A DNA stretch of 64,000 nt, taken from positions 79,920,570-79,984,569 of the forward strand of contig NC_089598.1 of NCBI RefSeq assembly GCF_019320115.1. The letters run 5' to 3'. A program made the position numbers and the translations under genes. Below the pieces are notes generated by a model. The model did not search any database, was not told the DNA's origin, and saw only the letters and a list, made by a program, of their open reading frames with translations. This document shows, one piece after another, positions 58,181-64,000 of the stretch. The stretch is from Miscanthus floridulus. Lineage: Eukaryota > Streptophyta > Magnoliopsida > Poales > Poaceae. How positions within the stretch are numbered: the stretch's first letter is position 1; every line of letters starts with the position of its first letter.

Positions 58181-58960
58181 ACTTTTTCCTTTTATCAATC
58201 TGGCCACGCAAACCCAACCGCCGGCCCATATGCACAAGTTGCACGATGTAAAAATATTACTGCTCCCAGCTTCACGAGAAACAAGATCTAGTTTATAAAT
58301 GGAAAATGTTTCAAAAGCATATGGGATTTGTTCCCATAATACGAGGGAACCCAAAACTTCGGCTACTAGAGCATTCAAAGTATACCACGAGGCAATAATT
58401 TCCCATAGCTAGAACAATCAAATATGATATGGAACAATAAATCTCACCATTGGAACAACCAAATATAATACTGAACAATAAGCTCTCACTGCTAGTACAA
58501 TCCAAAATATACCATGGAATGATAATTTTTCATATGGAAGAATATATTTTCAGTGAACAACCCAAATAGGAACAATGAATACATGGAAATAATGCAAGCT
58601 GCTATTCGGAAAATGGTAGACATAGTTGTGAAGTATTCCAAAAGGGAAGGAAGCTAAGTTCGTGAAACCGGAGTGGCAGTGATCTCAGCTAGCTATAGCA
58701 CATCGCAGTCACTTCCACTGGACACTGAAGGTTAAGTTTCAATCCTCCTCTATTCTAAAATTGACTCCAAGCATTCTAAACCTTAGATCTCAAATGCATA
58801 GACACCAAGACTATTAGACTCTGGTTAGTGAAATGGCGCAGTTTTGTAAAGTTCTATGTTTCTTTTTTCATTGAACCTGCATTTTTTCAGTATTACAAGA
58901 CTCCCCTTTTCCAATTTCTGTCAGAATCAATATATAAATAGCCTACAATGTTGATAGACA
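58181..58960. other. no gene seen
   Basis: AT-rich, with repeated GAACAAT/CAATAA words at 58420-58570 (ATTTCCCATAGCTAGAACAATC, CACCATTGGAACAACC). No coding signal. Confidence 0.4.
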
Positions 58961-58964
58961 AGTA

Positions 58965-59109
58965 CTCCCTCGTTTCAAATTATAAGACGTTTTGGCTTTT
59001 CTAGATATACATAGCTTTTGCTATGCATTTAGATATACGATGTCTACATACATAGTAAAAGCAATGCATTTAGAAAAACAAAACGTCTTATAATTTGGAA
59101 CGGAGGGAG
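58965..59109. mobile_element. Stowaway MITE, 145 bp, TA target duplication
   Basis: CTCCCTCGTTTCAAATTATAAG at the left and CTTATAATTTGGAACGGAGGGAG at the right are inverted, with TA at 58963-58964 and 59110-59111. The whole element folds on itself (ATACATAGCTTTTGCTATGC and inverse). It lies about 780 bp downstream of the host gene's stop codon. Confidence 0.92.
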
Positions 59110-59111
59110 TA

Positions 59112-59880
59112 TATGAAATTAAAACAAATGGTAGTAAACCATGCTCAATATGCTAGTTAAGGCATATATACAACAGATGAGCAGAAATTCTCCTGGATGG
59201 GATGAGCTCAGAGGTTAATATGCCAATACAGTAGCAACAGAGTGGAGGGCTAGCAAACAAGTAAAACAGAACTGGACTGAAATTAAATGCATGTCATCAT
59301 ATAAAGGCTTTTAACTAGACAAATCACTTCGATTCACTGCTTCCATATCACAAATCTTATGAAGGCACTAGCTATAACATCTGTCTTAGACATAATCCTC
59401 TTGTGTAGTTGAAAACACCATATGATTAGCAAATTGGTCTGTCATTTGAAATATTTCAATTACAAAAATGACAAAAGGACCTTAGAAGACATTCTATAGC
59501 ATCTAACATTAGTACATTACTATTAATTGGCATTCCAAAACCAGACATGAGCACAACATCTGCAAGGTTATTCATTCAGAGAACACGAAGGAAATAGGAC
59601 AACCCACAGTACAAAACAAATTCTAAAATATCTAGGTCAACAGTATGTATCAAGGATAAACCAAGCACATGGAACTTACAAGACAAGTGGAAGTATTACT
59701 TCCTTCAAAAGAATCCAGTATATCTCATACATGTAAATTCACCTGGTTGAAACAAGATGCAGCCCGTGTACACATACAGATCCATGTAATATGCAGGGCT
59801 GCAACATCCTTAGAGCAGTCTAACTATGGTATGACCAGGCTCAAACATTCAGACAGTATCCATGAACTAAAATGCTGCCC
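59112..59880 (-). other. 3' flank or untranslated region of the host gene
   Basis: No frame is supported. On the minus strand this directly follows the TGA at 59885-59887 and probably includes the 3' UTR. AATAAA-like signals exist, but none can be chosen. Confidence 0.35.
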
Positions 59881-59884
59881 AAAC

Positions 59885-61912
59885 TCAAAACTGTTTCCTT
59901 TTGTTCCTAAACAACTTGTCTCTTTTGGAGTACACATAAAAGAAACCAAAAACAAACACTCCAGACATGGAAACAGAGACCCATGGGAATGGTGGATCTT
60001 TGAAGCAAACCAGTGAAGCCTCCAGCTCCTGTGATGCCTGATACACCAATGAGTGAATTTCATACAGATCATGGTCTGAAGACCTCAAAAAGTACATTGC
60101 TTTGTCATAGTACAAGCGTGACATGGCTGAGACCACCTTCCTCCAGTTTATACGTGAGCAGATTCCACCTCTGAATGAATTCAACATGCCTTTTCTTTCT
60201 AACAAGTATTTTCTCCCCGCCATGTGCCGCCATTGACTCCAAAATAGTCTATTGTGCTGGTGATTGTGTAGTTCAGGGTTGTGAGAAGAACATTCCTACG
60301 AGCCTGCATCTTTCTGCACAAAAGACAGTGATTTGGTCTCTGAAAAAGGACCAAATGGTGTATGTCCAGTGCTCCAAGTGTAATCAACAACCGTGGCGTT
60401 ATGCTCAGGGCTCCATGACAGATGCGTGGGTGAAACCCCCCACATACTCTGCAGAACTGAGCCGATGATTGGGCGCTCAAGATTTCTAGTCATTGTAAGC
60501 ACATGTCGACCATTACAGGTGTAGTCACTTACTGTTTGTGAGCTCCTTGTCCTCACAGCAACCACCATATCCCCAAATGCCACTGCCTGGTGGTACCTAT
60601 CCAGTGGCAAAAGTTTATCATAATCCAAATCGAAAACAAAAACCGGCACCACCTTGTCATGTTCATAATTTTCGTGGACCCCAGCCAGACGATGTATCTC
60701 ATCCGCCGAGTCTGACAGCACCTGCCTCAACCTCTTAGGAGTCCAAGTATTCATTCACTATCAATGTGTAGTTCTCAAACAGGAACCTCGATGTAAACGA
60801 GTTTGTCGACCGGGCAATTGCGAATGAGCAAATTGGGCATTCAGAGTACTTGACCGTATGCATATCAAACTTCAAGCTCTGCCCACCATAAGGTAGATCC
60901 CCATCACGAATTGACTGTTCAATCACACGGAAATCAAGCCCATCTTCTTCCTTCCAGTCCCCATGGATGTGAATGAACCGAATAAGCAACGAGTTCTCAT
61001 AATGCACTGGAATTCTGAGCGAAGGCACTAGCAAAGACTTGTAAGCACTGAGAACCAGCGAGGCAAGATCAGCGAGGAGAGCTTTCTCCGACTTGGGCCT
61101 GCCGTGAAGGGTGGCAAGAGGGTGGAACTCACCACGGGGGAGCACGCCATCGCCAGAGAGCGCCGGACCGTAGTTCACCGGACCAGCACCGAGGTCGATC
61201 CAAATGTACCGATCCTTACCAGCCCAGACGGGGCCGAGGCAGCGGGAGTACCCAGGCGAGGAGGCGTCAGTGCCGGAGGAGGCCGCGGTGTAGGCATACT
61301 GGCGTGGCTGCTTGCCAAGGTCGAGCAAGTAGATGTAGACGGCCTCAGCTGGGCCGGAGCCGGCGAGCGCGCGGTAAGTCCTCGGCGACGAGATCGTCGA
61401 CAAGCGAGTAGGGAACGCCGGAGAGCGCGTTATTGTGGAACGGCGCGGGGGACTTGTCGAGATGCGCGCGGACGGCGGCGCCAGCGCTAGAGGCGAGCTT
61501 GGACGCCGCGACGGGGCCGGTGACGTCAAGGTGGAGGGTGTGGGAGACCGCGAGACGGTGTGGGCGGCGGCTGGAGAGGAAGTGAGCTGAGGAGACGGCG
61601 GCGTTGACGAGGGAAGGGAGGGACCGCCCGGAGGAGGCCGGGAAGGAGGAGCCGGCGAGGCGGACGTGGACGGGGACGGTGGCAGAGAGATTGAGAAGGA
61701 AGGAAGGGAGGAGGGAGGATCCGGGCGGAGAGCGCGCGCCGGAGGGCGGCCGGGAGGGCGGCGAAGGTGTCGTTGCCGGCGGACGGGTCGCGCGCGGCTG
61801 CCGACGCGAGGAAGGCGTCGAGGCCCGAGAACGCCACCGCGGTGACAGCGGGGGCGAGCGAGCCGAGGAGGAGGAAGAAGAAAAGTAGGGTTTGGGGTGG
61901 GGGACGAGCCAT
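59885..61912 (-). pseudogene. host gene: single-exon secretory membrane protein (At3g28720-like), five frameshifts
   Basis: From ATG 61912 the protein starts with a signal peptide (LLFFFLLLGSLAPAVTA). It continues across five frame changes to TGA 59885, about 675 residues in all, with no intron. The luminal body includes LAGSGPAEAVYIYLLDLG, DRYIWIDLGAGPVNYGP, CLGPVW, HYENSLLIRFIHIHG, ECPICSFAIAR, VVPVFVFDLDYDKLLPLD and WSPEHNATVVDYTW. The end has a membrane segment (VSMSGVFVFGFFYVY) and a basic tail (KRDKLFRNKRKQF), so it would be a type I membrane protein of the secretory pathway. From memory it matches the uncharacterised plant family of Arabidopsis At3g28720 (related to At5g58100); no biochemical function is known to me. 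Frame changes lie near 61713, 61375, 60738, 60303 and 60216, and no substitution-type stop is seen. It could be a pseudogene or a working gene with consensus errors. Confidence 0.75.
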
Positions 61913-61959
61913 GGTCGCCCGCCGGCCGGCCGGACGGAGAGGCGGAGGTCACGAGTTAA

Positions 61960-62238
61960 GGCCCTGTTTGGTTTCCATAAGTCAGGTGACTTATTAAGTC
62001 AGGGGACTAAAAACCAGTGACTTATAAGTCATGTCTGTTTGGTTGTAGATGACTTATAAGCTTATTAAAGGTGTGGGCCCCACACGAAAAAAGGTGACTT
62101 ATAAGTTTTAAGCAGGGGTGAACCAACTTAAAACTTATAAGCAGGGGTGACTTATAAGTTGGTGGTGTTTGACAAAATAAATCACTTTTTCACTTTTTAA
62201 CTTATAAGTAGGTGATTTATTTGGAACCAAACAGGGCC
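61960..62238. mobile_element. Tourist (PIF/Harbinger) MITE in the host gene promoter, TSD TAA
   Basis: GGCCCTGTTTGGTTTCCA at the left and TGGAACCAAACAGGGCC at the right are inverted ends, with TAA at 61957-61959 and 62239-62241. The interior repeats TGACTTATAAGT in both orientations. The element ends 48 bp upstream of the host gene ATG, so it lies in the promoter or 5' UTR. Confidence 0.92.
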
Positions 62239-62241
62239 TAA

Positions 62242-64000
62242 GTCGAGTTCAGATCCATCTGGGATGCGAGAGGAGACTAGGAATGCAGGGTATGCGATGA
62301 GGATCTTCTGTGGTATAAGGGATCCATGGATAGCCCTGTGTGCCGCTCTGTTATGAACATCCTTGCATCCTTCAAAAAGGCCTTATGCAGCATAGCACTT
62401 TTCTCAAAGGAACCTAGCATGCATCCCGCTATTAGGTGAATCTGGCATATGTCTAGCTATGCAAGGGTGCACTTACATCCGCACTACAGGTCATGGCCCG
62501 GCCATTGCATTCATCGTGCAAGAGCCAACACCAGTTACCACCTCCTTGATTCATTTCCCCTCGGAGGCAATGCTATTGGCTAGGGTTTCCACATGCGGTC
62601 CTCCTCATCTTCCCCGCAAGTGGATCTAGAGATCTCACAGCCTCTTCTCCCACAGTCAATCGCTCGCTTCGCGACGAGAATGAAAGGCAAGCTCATTGGA
62701 GGCTATGGTATTCTCGAAGCCATCGTAATGTAGCCTTGCCTGGTAGACCTATCATTACCAGAGCTTTGCATACCTCCTTCCTATTAGTGCCTGTGTGCAC
62801 CAAGCTTCTACACACGGAGCTTATAATCTTGAGAGATCACACCAATCGAGCTTGTTGTGTGGTCACCAACGTTGTATGGGGACAAGAGGGCCCTTGGCCT
62901 TTGGCCAAAAGCTCTCTATAGTGAAGATGGTGGGGACTGGTTTGAGAGAGGTCGTGGGAGACCTACTTGTGCCTAGACTACCCACGAAGTTTCCTGGCTG
63001 GGAGCTTGCCCTTGCGAGGGCATCCTTTGTGAGGGGCTCCAACAAGGACCAATGGAAAGGAAGCTTTCTCTCATCCATCTCTCTCCTCTCCTTCGTTCCC
63101 TATTGCAGTGTTGTTGAGATCTCCTCTCAACTTCGATGCTATTGTGGTGGCTTTTGATTACTGATTTCATTTCTTCTAATCCAATCCTTCGCCTTCCCCA
63201 TGTATGTGATGATGTGGATAGCTTAACTCTCTAATCTCTTGTTTCGATGATGTGCGAGATAGTTATTCACTATGGATACATCTAGGTTTTTTGGTTCAAA
63301 TTTGTTATGGTTATGTGCTGCTATTCTAACATGTGATGTGACATTACATTGATTAATCTCTGAGCTTTCACATTGGCTTGATGATTTAGCCCCTTGGTTG
63401 AGATAGGAAAATAACTAACTTTTACACTATTATAATTGAGGTTGCACAGAACGGTCGATACTTTGTTATTTCTTGAGTTTACTAAGCAGTACCGCTAGGT
63501 CCATTTTGCTGCACATCACACTATGTGGCAAATCTTTAGGTTTGTAGTCGTATTTTGTAGTTTTTTATGATGTGTAGTTGTGTACCCATATAAATTCCAT
63601 ATCCTTGGTTATTCTAGACCTAGATCCTGAAAGGCATCGACATCACCTAGATTGTCTGAGGACGCTGCGCTTGTTGCTGCTACTACATTGGACTCATGTT
63701 ACATAGGAGCCAATTCGTCCTCGATAGACCTTGGATTACGTATGCTCCAATGGCATCTAGGGAGGTGGAAAGGATGGCTAACCTCTGAACTGTCTCCACT
63801 CCATATCTATAAGTGGAATCCATACATTGAGGTTTGCAAGAATTAATAAGTCCTTACCAATATGCTTTAACATCATAAGGGCTATGACTCAACCATGATA
63901 ATTCTTGTAGGACTGCATAGGGCAATTAATGGAACTTATGTCTTATATAGTATACCCAACCACTAGAAAGCTGCTTTCCTAGGTAGAAAGTGTTGGCATT
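62242..64000. other. no recognisable feature
   Basis: Frames at 62736-62921 and 62795-63157 overlap and show no family features. Composition is ordinary. It may hold the distal promoter of the host gene on its left side and unidentified repeat DNA beyond. Confidence 0.4.

Noticed and set aside
1..64000. rRNA, tRNA, CRISPR or organellar insert
   Set aside because: No matching conserved sequence or clover-leaf pattern was noticed on either strand; the only tRNA-related text is the retroelement primer-binding site.

Overview
The window reads as nuclear DNA of a grass. The evidence is Stowaway and Tourist MITEs, a CACTA element whose subterminal repeats follow the CTTTAGTCCCGG pattern, a MULE with linked GRF zinc-finger and plant-mobile-domain sequence, a Ty3/Gypsy chromovirus, and one plant-type host gene. 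A panicoid grass (Sorghum/Saccharum/Miscanthus-like) is an inference from repeat style only. Nearly everything is transposable-element DNA; the one convincing host gene is at the right end, on the minus strand.

Layout. 1-2.5 kb: a gag scrap, a Stowaway-like end, a Tourist-like MITE and an unknown fragmented coding region ending in a 42-bp repeat that encodes a coiled coil. 2.5-5.2 kb: a decayed plant mariner-like transposase gene on the minus strand. 5.5-17.9 kb: a 12.35-kb Mutator-like composite element with 2.3-kb inverted arms. Each arm carries a copy of a two-exon small gene. Between the arms lie two plus-strand GRF zinc-finger genes from the left and, convergently from the right, a mudrA-like transposase followed by a plant-mobile-domain tail. 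Clusters of a 27-bp dyad (CTCGGCGT, 11 nt, ACGCCGAG) sit in both arms and in the centre. The left arm alone is interrupted by a 662-bp foldback MITE with a 9-bp TSD; the right arm keeps the empty site. 17.9-21.8 kb: an LTR remnant and several MITEs.

21.8-32.7 kb: a complete-ended CACTA element (TSD CCA) with a TNP2-type transposase gene and a second gene ending in a ULP1-like protease domain, both decayed. Each gene is preceded by its own array of TTTAGTCCCGG repeats and a TATA box. 33.6-51.5 kb: a full Ty3/Gypsy chromovirus (LTRs about 2.7-2.8 kb, TSD GAAAC). Its pol gene is split by a second LTR element (39.9-47.2 kb, TSD AACTA) in which I find no gag or pol. The Gypsy itself lies in an older LTR-element remnant, so insertions are stacked at least three deep. 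51.5-58.9 kb: retroelement remnant, foldback elements and a GC-rich tandem repeat. 58.9-62.2 kb: a Stowaway MITE, then a single-exon host gene for a secretory-pathway membrane protein, interrupted by five single-base-type frameshifts, with a Tourist MITE ending about 48 bp upstream of its start codon. 62.2-64 kb: nothing recognisable.

The most interesting parts are the composite MULE (gene cargo, long arms, 27-bp dyads) and a window-wide decay pattern in which most nonsense codons of transposon genes look like C-to-T or G-to-A changes of CAG, TGG or CGA codons. All identities, ages and functions come from reading by eye; no alignment or database search was run.
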